Of a stretch of 64,000 nucleotides of DNA, positions 40,101 to 50,399 are shown in pieces (the stretch's first letter is position 1; every line of letters begins with the position of its first letter). Below the pieces are notes generated by a model. That model had not been told where the DNA came from. It did not search any database and worked only from the letters and a program-made list of their open reading frames with translations. The DNA comes from Gyromitra esculenta (taxonomy: Eukaryota > Ascomycota > Pezizomycetes > Pezizales > Discinaceae): NCBI GenBank assembly GCA_038503075.1, contig JBCAML010000002.1:3534001-3598000 (forward strand). Direction: 5' to 3'. The position numbers and the translations under genes were made by a program.

Positions 40101-43100
40101 TTGCCTTGCAAGGGTTTGAAGTCTTGACCACTCCCGGTATTTTCGTTCTTCATCATTTCGGATTTGTAAGGCACGCTCTTCATCTTGCCTAGTCCTTGCC
40201 AGTCGCGCCGCCTCATCTTTTTCCCTCTCGACCGCCTCCCAGTCCAGCTTCTGCTTCAATGCTACCGCCGCCCGCTCTTCTCGTTCCCGCTTTGCTCTCA
40301 ACTCAACCTCTTCCTTTTCTTTCTGTTCAATCGCAATTCTTAACGCTCTCCTCTCTTTCTCTTCCTTTCCAGACTTCTCTTTCTGTTCAAGAGCTGTTTT
40401 CTCTTCACGAATCCGGAGTTCCAGCAGTTCTCCCTGAATTCTTAATTGCCTTTCCCTTTCTCTCTCTCTCTCCTGCCTCTCCCTCTCGTCGCGCTCTGCT
40501 TGATCTTTTGCATACGCACTTGCGACTTGCACTGTTGCAGCACTAGCCGCAGCAGTTGCAACATCTTGAACCATCGTAGCACTGATCCCAACCGTACCTG
40601 ATTGCGATTGCGACCGGTCCACTATAGAAGGCAATGGTGATGGTGCAACCACCACACTCTGTGCCACATTCGAAATAGAAGATGAAATATTATGATTAAC
40701 GATGCTCGAAGAAGTAGTATGATGTGTAATATTATTGATGATAGTAGTTGTACTAGTGATAGGAGATATTGTAGGCTGAATAGAAAAAAGTGGCTGGATT
40801 GGAACTGGCAGTGGTCTCCTTGGCTGCTCGACACTACCCGCTAGTGATGATAATCCTCCTACCGCTACATCCGCACTTTCTGTTTCCCCCCCCGTTGTTG
40901 TGACTGCCGATGTAGAGGACTGGCGCTCTTGCTCGTGGTGTAGCTGTTCATACCCGTAAGAACTCTGCACGAAAGACCCCTCCGATCGCTGACGATTAAT
41001 GTTCGTCGAGGGGGTGGGTTTGATGGTATCCAACCTTAATGGGTTATCCGTCGCCTATAGTCCCCCCCAATGATAAAACCAAAATAAATAAATAAGCCTC
41101 TTTCCTACAACTAAAGACCTGGGAGCGTTAATCTACATACCATAGGATAAACTATATCTAGCTTAGCGTCTTCCTCCTGCCTAGGTGTATCTACCACGTA
41201 GGTTGCTGATGATGTTGCATCCTCCTTGGTGATCTTTCCATCTCTGCTTATGAACAATCCGCTTTTGCTCTTTTTACTCTCTTCTAACCTTTTCAGTTCA
41301 TCCATCTTCCTTATTCTCCGCCCGTCTTTGCTACGGCTCCTGCTCCTTTCTCTAAGGCCTTCGCTCCTACCCGAGAACAAACCGCTCAAGAATCCAGAGC
41401 GGCTCGCCGAAGTAGTCTTCTGAGTCATCGAGGTTTTCTGGTGCTGAGATTGTGTCTGTCGAGTAGAATCGTAGGACTCCCAGCTGTCAACGGAGCTCCT
41501 ACGTAGATTCTTACCAGTCAGTATTCTAGATCTATCCGGAGATCTCTCGCGATGGTCTGAATCCTGAACCCAGATCTCCTTCTCCTTCAGCTTCCTATCC
41601 GCTCCAGAAGTTGACGAAAATATTTGACTTTCTGAATTTTCGCGCTGAGAATACATATTACTTTCTTTATTTTTGAAAGTGCTAGTGGTCAACTCGGTGG
41701 TGGAGTGTGATTTAATCGCAGTTGAGCTTTCGGTGGAATGCCGAGTCGCACCGCTTATTTCCGTGGTGGAAATAACGTGTTGCTCGCCCTGCTTGTCTTT
41801 TGAACCCATATCATTTTCTAGTAAGCTCGTAGACGCAGATCTAGTACCACCGAACCACCCACCAATCCCCCATCCGCTCCGAGTAGAAGTAGCTGTATTG
41901 TGCTCCCCGCTAGTGATCGCTTGCGAGGAATAACCGTCGATCTTCCTTGCCCCACTACCCCACAAATAGCCACTTGCTGCTGTTGCAGTTGTTTGTTGTG
42001 TTCTTGATCCGCCAGTTGAATTGTGCCATGCCAAATCAACGCCAACTGGGACACTTCCAGAGCGGCCAAGCGAGCCTGGCGTTCCATAATGCTCATCCCA
42101 ACTCTTCCGTCGCTGTATTTTTCCGACCCCAAAAGAGCTGGACACCCTACTACCAGCAGATCTAACTGATTCGGCAACAGAGCTGGCGCGTGACCGCTTA
42201 CTTCTGATCGACGCAGAACCAAGGCTCGTGCCTTTGCGGCTGCCGTAAACTTTCCCATATGCGAGCCCATCATCCGACGACGATGAAGAGGATGGCGAGC
42301 TAGAGGACGAAGATGACGATCGTGAAGCTTGTCCCTTGCCCTTATTACCCTTTTTCTTTTTCTCGCCTACTTTTCCTCTGGTCCCAAAAAACCAACCCCT
42401 CCTAGATCCCAAAGAGCTCGGGGAAGACGAGTAACGACCATACGCCAACCCATCATCACTAGCGGTAGAACTTGACGATTTAAACGAGAATTGAAGCAAT
42501 TCGCTCTGAAGTGGAGTGCTACTTGAACCCTCTGAGACATGGGAAGTAGAATTTGTGTGTTTGGTCTCAGTCCCCTTGTGATTGTTACCTGAGGGCTTGA
42601 ACCAGCCCCCAAAACCGGAACCAGAACCAGACGATTTGGCGAATTTTTTGTCGTCATACGGTGAGTAGTAGGAAGGGTGTGGATGACCATCCAAGTAGCC
42701 AGGATCATAATAGGTTTCATTGGATTTGTGAAGGTCTCCACCACGGAGTACTCCAGAAACCGAGTGAGTTGCCGAAGTCTTGGTATGGTGGTGGTCGGAC
42801 TCACCATTTGATCCACTCCCAGAGATGTCCTTCCATGACTTATTAGCCGTGCCACCAGCGCCGTGTAATATGCTGCTGCTACTGCCGTTTGGACTACGAC
42901 GTTTAGAAGATGTTCCGATAGAACCCTCCTGTTCTCGAAGATCCTGCCTTTCACGACGTTTGAGCTCCTTCTTCTCACGCCTAATTTGCCTCTCCAGCCT
43001 TCTCCTCCGGGTGTTATCTGAAACATCTGAGTCACTCGCACCTGCTGTGCTATCAGAGTTGCTGGTTACATCCGACGACGAGCTCAACCCTAATACATCC

Positions 43101-44050
43101 TTGCGTCTAAACAAGCCCATCCACACCCTTCTTGAAGATTTTCGCTTCACTCGCCAGCCTTTGCTCGTCCAGCGCTGACCATAGTGATGCGTCCTCGGAG
43201 CTTCAATATACGACGATCCAGGTTCGAAACACTCACTGCATACACCAATCATCTCAGAGTAAAGTTCAAACTGACCAATAGCATATCGCTCCTCAGCGCG
43301 GAGACTCTCCCATAGTTTTCTAATACTCTGGCGTAGTGGTGGTGGCGGATTATTGTGATTGTGATTATGACCTTGAACGACACTAATAGCACTAGTAATC
43401 GAGGTTTCGAGGTTCTGGGCAATTCCCAGGTCAATTTCGCCCGGTAGACAAGTTGGTTGGTCAGTCGAGCCGTAAGAAGAAGCTACTGATGTTCCTGTCT
43501 GGGGAGCGCCGTAATATGACGCGGCCTCTCCACCAATATTATGAGAATCGTGTGGCGCTTCTAATGGAGTGGATATAGCCAGTGCGCCAGGTGTGGTTGT
43601 GGGAGGTATAGCCCCGGGATAATAGGGCGAGACCTGAGGAACCGGTACGGGATTGTAACCCGATGTCGAAATGGGCATGGTGGTGATCGGAATGACACCA
43701 GCGCCGAACGAGTTGGTAGGGTATGACGTCCCTGGGTTTGAGTAAGTAGACTGGAATGTGGGATTATAGTTACCTGATCCACCTCCTGTTCCTGGATCTG
43801 TTGCACAATATACCGACGCGTCATGAGCTTCATTTGGCGGTATATACGAGGATGTCAACGGGTGATCGGAGGGTCCGCCGTAGTAACTCGCGGCTTCACC
43901 TCGCGACTGTCCGTTTGTCGTCTTCTCGCCAGAACCAACGCCATTCAACGGGCCTGATTGCCCACGAGGAGTAGCCCCGGTAGACGTGTCAGGCGTGCGC
44001 TTTAACGCGGTCTCATTGGTACCCGCGCCATTTGTTTTTGAGGACTGCAT
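22139..44050 (-). CDS. lah: Giant leashin (Woronin-body tether)/'involucrin repeat' protein, about 7,023 aa
   Basis: Fifteen exons join in phase: 41141-44050, 37412-41054, 37200-37355, 32865-37144, 30498-32792, 30218-30445, 28162-30148, 26994-28080, 26090-26949, 25990-26030, 25183-25936, 24948-25130, 23984-24897, 22975-23929 and 22139-22917. They total 21,072 nt, exactly 7,024 codons. The 14 introns are 44-86 bp. The N-terminal 970 residues are Ser/Gly/Tyr-rich, with two AASYYG blocks and two SSDDGLAYG blocks. A long Glu/Lys/Arg coiled coil (about 1150-1790) follows, then several thousand residues of Ser/Pro/Glu-rich disordered sequence. The end has a second coiled coil (about 6464-6650) and a conserved globular region (TMRMIWEHVFTRYLFGLEVD, AIEMRTQRAEYVIKRPP, VKLILFPQVIRRGNEYG). 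This order is that of fungal 'involucrin repeat' proteins. Neurospora and Aspergillus leashin belongs there: its N-terminal part binds Woronin bodies and its C-terminal part anchors at the septal pore. The assignment is by pattern recognition, without alignment. Confidence 0.78.
28262..28312 (-). repeat. 18-bp tandem duplication in lah exon 7
   Basis: The unit gtgtctctgctaactcgg occurs twice in a row with one change, encoding ELAETPELAETP. It is an in-frame micro-expansion of the acidic Ser/Pro/Thr region and a plausible length-polymorphic site between strains. Confidence 0.7.
34360..34575 (-). repeat. Arg/Ser/Gln repeat block, copy 2, inside lah
   Basis: This encodes a degenerate tandem array of about 14-residue units: RQSLERRATDQL, RKRLPRRATEHWQAERQ, KQPLQRRSTEHWSTEDQ. 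It is a second copy of the block at 35690-35885. Both start with SRREEF and share the LERRAT, LPRR and LQRRSTE elements. The two copies lie about 1.3 kb apart in the same exon, so a segmental duplication within exon 4 is likely. Confidence 0.7.
35690..35885 (-). repeat. Arg/Ser/Gln repeat block, copy 1, inside lah
   Basis: This encodes SRREEFDEPRRTLERRATEQ followed by WSTERQSRDRQSLQRR and RSLPRRTIEQWSTEKQ, a tandem array of about 14-residue units. It is highly basic against the acidic, Ser-rich background of exon 4. The related block at 34360-34575 is the second copy. A basic patch of this kind could bind membrane, tubulin or nucleic acid, but that is inference only. Confidence 0.7.
37700..37960 (-). 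repeat. Three (F/Y)GPxLPP motifs in lah
   Basis: Three spaced copies of a short motif occur near the end of exon 2: VFFGPELPPHLDF, VFYGPQLPENF and VVYGPVLPPAL. They are separated by roughly 25-45 residues of Ser-rich linker. Conserved aromatic-Gly-Pro-x-Leu-Pro elements in a disordered region look like linear binding motifs. No partner is known to me. Confidence 0.7.
38600..40500 (-). other. Involucrin-like coiled-coil segment of the giant protein
   Basis: Within exon 2 about 640 residues (roughly 1150-1790 of the protein) are almost continuous Glu/Gln/Arg/Lys heptad sequence. They begin near QERERERERQLRIQGELLEL and run to the KKEARRARSRARRNDPG region. Recurrent units have the form ELERQVQVEKERDEAAL or LIAQVEVEKTGETTARFEREK. 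They are spaced about 40 residues apart and recall involucrin-style repeats. A rod of this length would span many tens of nanometres, which suits a tether (inference). Confidence 0.75.
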
Positions 44051-47000
44051 GATGGGTGATATTCTATCGTTACGATAGTGGGAGGTATGGAGGCGAACGC
44101 GTGATTATAGCGATTAACGATTACCTACGAGATGACAAGAAAGAGCAGTTTTGTTGCGGCTGAGTGATATGCTGTGATGGTGATGGTGATGGTGATATAT
44201 GGTCGTTATGGAAATGCAGGACAGATGATGGGTCGTGGCAGATGAGCTTTGGCAGCGTATGTATAGGAAGCGTCTTCCTACTCTTTTTCCCAGGGTCCGG
44301 GATGGGATAGACCTGAGTGGGAAGGGGGATGTTTCGATAGGCGTGTTTGGTTTGTTATTGTTCTGATGGCTAATGTTGATCTGGTGCCGGCAGGGTAGAC
44401 GATGCACCTAGATTCCAAGCCTTCCAGGAAGGACAAATAGATTTGTTAAGCTTTCGTTGGAATCGTAGAAATTCCCACGATGGAAGGAAGACGATGGTCA
44501 CAAATTGAACAGAAGGGAGCGTGAATAATACTGGGAGAGAAGGAGAGGGGGGATGTCGATGATCTGATGATGGCTCACTGACCAGGGAGGGGGAGATGTT
44601 TTGATTTTTTTGACGGGAGGACGACAGATTGGAGCGTGAGGCGAGAACGCAGTCTGGTAGGTAAAATTCAATAATGCAGTATGGGGAGGGAGATCGGCAA
44701 ACTGAGCGTCAGCCAAAAATGGGGAAGACCTTGCTCAATTCATCCTTTGAGCCTGTGAGAAAAGAGCAGGGTGATGTGATCTGACCGAGAATCTGGTACA
44801 ATCACGATGCAGAGGGAGGGAGGGGGAGGCGTGGTAGGAAAGTGAATCAGCGAGGGAGCGGATAGGGGGCGGTCGCACGGATCGGAAGAGCTGGCGAGAT
44901 GACGGATTTCCGCGATGGACCAAAAAAAACCAAATGTGATTGAGTTGATCCCCCACCATCTCCCTCCCAGTCAGCTTCCCCGATACCCAAAGCACATACA
45001 CATCACCCTATTGTTCCCCCAACAACACACGTGTGAAGCACACATTTGGATCATATAGATGCTCTGAATATTTGTTCAAACTCCCTTCACACCCTGCACT
45101 CTGATCTGCTTTCCTCTCTTCTTCTTCGTCCGGGTATCTATCCCTTTCTAGTATCGAATCCCAGCACACCCACTTTCTTTGAAATTGACCCTGGTGAAAC
45201 CCATGCGAAGATGGGTGGAAGCTTGGACACATGGTTGGCTAGCGCCCAGACTCGAACAGCATGCTATCTCGATTGCAACTATGGCGATCTCTCCTCTCTC
45301 AGCAGTTTTACCCCCCAACCCAACCAGCAACCGGTACAACAAACAAAAAAAAGTGTGTTTTGTTTGCCCATCCACGCTAGCCTAGCACAGGTAGTCGAGG
45401 GTGTGAGCAAGGATAGATACTTCTCGCCCAGAGTCTCGCCCGACAGGGTTGTAGCCTCTGTGTTCGTGGTTAGCTGCATCCATCCAACAGGGATTAGATT
45501 TTGTCCCCATTTCCCTTTAACCAATTGAAACTGCACCGCCAGCGGCATTTCAATTCTTGCCGTTTTCTTGGACCAGACTCCAGAAGCGATCACCTTCGGT
45601 TGAATTGATCCTCCTGACTTGATTTTTTTTGATATCTCTGTCTAAATGCACATGCTGCCACCACGAGCAAGTAGAAAGCTGTCTTGGCGAATTTTTCAGC
45701 TGTATTTTGTTCCACACTAGAAATTCGAGCTCCCGGAACTAGAAACCAGACACGAGATTGTATTAAGTTGAGGATGCACAAGGAAATGACAGGACGCTGA
45801 GAAAGTGATGGATCAGATCAAGACGTTCAGACATCATATGGTTCATTCGGAGCTGAGTGCTAGGACTCCAATTAACACCACTCGGATGAGAGTTAATAAT
45901 CAGCAGCTATTGTTCTATGCAGCATAGCAATATCCCTCTGTACCTATGTTGCGCGCGAAATCTTTGCGCACAGCGCTCGATTTTGCAGGCAAGCAAGAGT
46001 GCTCTCTGCGCGACTCTAAATCCCTCGATAACACGCAAGCTGCATGTAATCTGTCATGGCCTGAGCAACACCCTCATTTCTGGTGTTCTGGCTCCTCTCA
46101 ACTGGAATGGTTTCTTCAAAATCCAAAGCAGCAAAGGGACTATCCCACTCACGCCCCTCCAGGTTGAATATAGCTACAATGTAACGTATATAATCCATCA
46201 ATACATGTATCTACACTTTCAGTAGAACAACCCATAAATTCTCTTACATATTCAACACAGCATACTACTTATCTCTTGCCGGTGTGGTCTGTGGCCGAGT
46301 GAGAAGCCATGAATACCCAGCTTCATTCCATTTCGCTATAAATACATGTGACAAAATATTTATCAATGTACATCTCAATGTGGTTGAAATACACTCGCTC
46401 CAATCCTTGGCCGAGCCCAATCATGATTAGCCTGGCGCAAGCTGCATACCTACTTACTCGACAGGGTACTTATGCGTGTGAGCACCCTGAGTACTAAGTC
46501 CCCTATGTAAGGTATTATGAGTTAGATATCCCTTGCGTTTATTGAATACATGCACCGCTTAGAAATCCTTTAAAATTTTATTCCATAGAAGGGCGATTTG
46601 AGATACACATGTGGGTAGACAGCCCAAAAACCGGTGGGGAAAAATGCCTGTGCAGGTATGATCCTTGTTCCCGCTTTCCGTCACCTACGTATACATACGC
46701 CTGCACAAGCACATACGTGTTCAGGAAGAAAATCACAGCTAGTGAGATCAACACATAGCTATGATAAGCTATTCTAGGCATGTATATGCAGCAAAACGCG
46801 GTCTGCCTTATCACCTAGCTATGGCGTACACGAGTGGATGCACCACAGTGCACGGGCCTTACCGATTAATTGCAGCCCAACATAACTCTACTATCTCGAC
46901 CAACAGATTTAGGCGTGCGCGTGGTGACTGTGTTTCGATACTTTCACGTTGGCGGAGAGGTTCGTCGAAAGGATTGGGGATTTTTGTTTGGTTCAATTAA

Positions 47001-47435
47001 GCCTATTTCTATCCTCTATCGTATTTTTCTTGGCCTGGCCAAATTATTATGTAAACGAAATATTTTTCTTACCGTGGTACCCAGCTTACTATTGGGTATC
47101 TCCTTCTGATGGACTACTATGCTGCTTGTGAGTCAGCGAAAGCGAACACTAAGTCGAGTGATATATTGTGACCTTAAGGATAGGAATAAGAGCAAGCCCT
47201 TCGCTAAAACCTGAGCCTCGGAAACTATATGCACCTTGGTCACGCATCCAGCTCCTCTAGCGCAGCTTGCTACCTACGGTGCGTGACAGCTCAAGGCAGT
47301 AGGCAACTGTGAGAATAATATTTGTATCTGCTAACTCCTGGCTACAGCTTATCATCAGATATGATCTGAGCGTAACTGAATCCTACTACGTCTACTTATC
47401 TCGTTACCAGTATACCGTTTTTCTTTGTTTCTGTA
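44051..47435. other. Upstream region of lah and 3' flank of the Hsp70-like gene
   Basis: About 3.4 kb lack a supported gene. The part next to 44050 should hold the lah promoter and 5' leader. It contains a (GATGGT)n microsatellite at about 44175-44197 and purine-rich runs (ggagggagggggagg) at about 44810-44830. The frame at 45046-45528 has no ATG start at its head and no motif. The part near 47435 is the 3' flank of the Hsp70-like gene. Confidence 0.45.
44175..44197. repeat. (GATGGT)n microsatellite
   Basis: About four copies of a GGTGAT hexamer lie about 130 bp upstream of the lah start codon, probably within its 5' leader or core promoter. Confidence 0.8.
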
Positions 47436-50399
47436 TTACTCATACTTTGTCGTGACCCTCCCTACTGTCCCCTCCTGTCCTTCTAGGCTCATCTCATATA
47501 TCACCACTCCAGAAGTCACTGTCATATCCAACGAGTAATCAACCCTATAGAATACTTGACCTTTCCCATTTTTATGTTTCGAGAACCTCTTAACTGGCAC
47601 TGGTTCTGACGTCATAACACAGAGCTTTCTCACAGCTAAAAATCGAGAGCTAAGCGTTAACGACGCCCAGAAAAGCGTAGGGAGGTTAAGTCGAAGGGTA
47701 TTCCTACTAGAATCACGTTTATCAGGCGCCACCTCCTCGTCGCAAACCCAGAGTTCTGTTTTGAGGTGATGTGTATCTCCGACCAGATCTGCCTCGGCTA
47801 CGGTGCGATAAAAAGGAAACGATATTTTCTTCTTCTCGGTTGTCACATCGCCCTGTAAGCCGATCCGATTATTTTAGCCAACTTCCGCACACAATTGGCT
47901 CAAGCATGGTGAAAGCATACCCGTCTGATATACCATTGTATCCTGTTCCTAACAACCCACTCGCATCTTAAGTCATGCCACTTTTTCTCGCTCTCGTCGT
48001 GCTTCGTTTCGTCGAATTTGCTGTCATGAACAACGCCATAAAAGCGTCTACTAAGGCGAGACTGTACGGCAGCAATATCACCTTGTAGGCCACGGATTAT
48101 TGCACCACGGACAACAGCACTGTATTTCCGAGATTTTAGTGTTTGCTTCTAGAGAGCAGATAATAAAACAATTAAGCTTACGTCCAGGCATTCCGAGGCT
48201 GCATTACGGCTATCTTGCCAGATCCCCATTTATTAATTCTTTGGTATAAGTACTCCGAAGAGCCAAAGCCGCCAACGAGGAGGATTGCCTGTCAACGATG
48301 CATTATCAATATCGGAGAATGTGAACTATTCGGCGAAGAGATTTTCAGAGTAGGAGTACTTACAAAGACAGGGCCTTTGCCCGATTTCAGAACTTCGATA
48401 ACCTGTTTTGATATCAACTCTAGAACTTGTGAGACAACCGGTTCGAATATCTCCCTAACGTCCTTCCTAGAACAATGACTACCATCAGCACCTCGCTAAT
48501 AGAAAAATTAAATACGCCGCTCTGTTGTATTTAAGCGACAACTCACAAAATTATACCTACCTTGTAACCTTTAAGAATCCACCCCTAACCCCTCTCTCTT
48601 CATCATCCGGAACTCCCATAACCGGGACCCAAAACTCTTTACCTTCTCCTTCTCCCTCCATTTCTACCATCTCTTCTTCTTCATTGACCTCTACCACGTC
48701 ATCATCATAATCCACGAACTCTCTCTTGACATACGTCTCCCAATACTGGACCATCTGAAACCTTGCACGATGGTCCATCCCCTCAAACCGCTCTTTTCCG
48801 ATCCGACCAATGATGAACTCTTCGAATCGCCGATCAAGATATACGGCGCCGCATAGAGCTCCTGTACCGATAGCGACTTCATTTAGCTGGAGAGGGAGAA
48901 GGGATGAAATGCGGTAAGATATTAAGTCGACAGTGCCACCGCCGGCATCGCAGACAACGAAACAGTCTCCGACCTGAGAAGAAAAAAACCGGGATTAGTG
49001 TTAGTTAGAGTTTCTTATTGAGAAGCTTTTTCTATTGACGTTATGTATATATATCTATGTAATATCTCTCCACCCTTCGTAAATGGCTTTTATAGAGTAA
49101 GGCGTTTGAGACCTTGGATATAGCTGAAGAGGAGAGTAGCTCCTTTTCTTTGCCTGTCAACCACACTAACTCAAGGCTAGAAGTTGTCACGGGTTCTATT
49201 GAGTTACTGATCACGATGTAACCAAGACCAGTAGTATACTCCTGAACTGATCTGGCCACCGTTGAATAATTCAACACCGAGAACCATATGAGATAGAATA
49301 TGTTCTGGCTTAATGAGGTGGTATTTTGATTATAGCCCTCAAGTACTGCGTGAGAGTGCAGCCCTGGAAGTTTGTCTGGTTCTTGTATGAGATGTTCCAA
49401 TTCCCATATCAACCCTAACCCTAATCACCAAAGAAAGTTTCTCCCCCATCCAGAAAACGAAAAGTACACACCTTCATGGAATTCGGCTGAATGCTTCTTA
49501 GCGCATACTCCGCAGCACCTTCTGGCTCCGTAATCAGCTTCAGCAATCCTGTACCCCCCTCTTCTCCATCTTCATCTCCACTCCCGAGCCCTAGCCTTGC
49601 CCTCATCGCCGCCTCCATCGTCATCTGTCTTGCCTTATCGCTCCAGACCGCTGGGACGGTCAACACGTACTCCACTTTACTCTTGCTCATTATGTCGCGG
49701 CCGAGGCGGCGCTCGAGTGTTTGTACTGTGTAGGCGCGAAGCGCGGTAAGGTAGTCTGTGACTATATCAACTGGCTTCTTTCCGCGCGGGAGAGTGGTCC
49801 GTTTCGGATTAACGAAGGTGGGACGTGGCTGAGAGGGATCAAGGAGGATTTTGATCCATGAGAGTTTTTGCGGGTCTGTTGGGGGAACTTCGAAGCCCCT
49901 ATGTCTATTTTCAATTGCTGCCTCAAAGGACATTCCCGAGGAAGGGGGGGGGGCATACCATTTAAACCCTAGACCAGGTGTCGCAGGTGGTCCCGCCGAC
50001 GCCAGTTCACTCCCGGTACTTGGAGGTCGCGTCGGAGAGCCGAGGGCAGGACTCCCCAATTCGATCGCTGGCGTTGTCGCTCGGGATGAGGTGTTCGCCG
50101 TGGTGTATGAGATGTCCGACGGTACCTTACCCCAGTCTTTGCTTGACTGGCCTGGCCAGTGGGTAATAACCTCGTACTCCTCCGGCGACGACGTTTGTGC
50201 CCATGCCACTGCACTATGTGTCGTTCTGTGGGGTGTTAGCAGTGATATGCTTAAGTGCAGAGCATAATAATGCTACATACCCGAAATCGATACCAACGAT
50301 GATGCGCTCAGGTTCCTCGGTGCCTGAAGGATCTGCGGCTTTGGACTTGTTCTGACCTAGGGCAAGGCCGTGAAGACTGGAGCGTAACGAAGTGGTCAT
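47436..50399 (-). CDS. Hsp70-like actin-fold ATPase (non-canonical fungal Hsp70 family)
   Basis: Seven exons (50281-50399, 49472-50225, 48561-48973, 48364-48466, 48182-48288, 47921-48119, 47436-47852) join in phase to give 703 residues. The Hsp70 ATPase landmarks are present: phosphate-1 IDFGTTHSAVAW (from residue 37), TEPEGAAEYAL, phosphate-2 VVCDAGGGTVDLI (Asp300) and the adenosine loop LLVGGFGSSEYL (Gly469-Gly470). An acidic insert (EVNEEEEMVEMEGEGEGKEF) sits at about 380-400. The C-terminal third does not look like a canonical substrate-binding domain with a lid, and no EEVD tail is present. This fits the HSPA12-like group of Hsp70s that is expanded in filamentous fungi, often near self-recognition genes. 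The role is unknown, and a general chaperone function should not be assumed. Intron 2 (48974-49471) is 498 bp, against 55-94 bp for the others. Confidence 0.88.
48974..49471 (-). other. Unusually long intron with telomere-like repeats
   Basis: The donor GTGTGT at 49471 and the acceptor TTCTTCTCAG before 48973 are needed in frame, because SIQPNSMK must join VGDCFVVCDAGGG. The 498-bp length is at least fivefold above the other introns of this gene. On the plus strand it contains ccctaaccctaa at about 49412-49423, the ascomycete telomere unit. It also carries a 123-codon open frame on the gene's own strand (49041-49412, no ATG at its head) with no recognisable domain. An insertion into a formerly short intron is the simplest reading. 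Confidence 0.65.

Noticed and set aside
38515..40546. Long plus-strand frames antisense to the coiled coil
   Set aside because: They are mirror frames created by the Glu/Lys/Arg codon bias of the giant gene and have Leu/Phe/Ser-rich composition without motifs.
22139..44050. Reading the minus-strand block as six or more separate large genes
   Set aside because: Every gap between open frames is a GT-AG intron of 44-86 bp with compatible phase. Only the first exon has a credible start, and only the last has the terminal stop.
45046..45528. 160-codon plus-strand frame
   Set aside because: It starts at TTG, shows no motif or splice partners, and lies in the upstream region of lah.
49041..49412. 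123-codon minus-strand frame as an independent gene
   Set aside because: It lies wholly inside intron 2 of the Hsp70-like gene, starts at TTG and resembles no family known to me. It is kept only as part of the long-intron observation.
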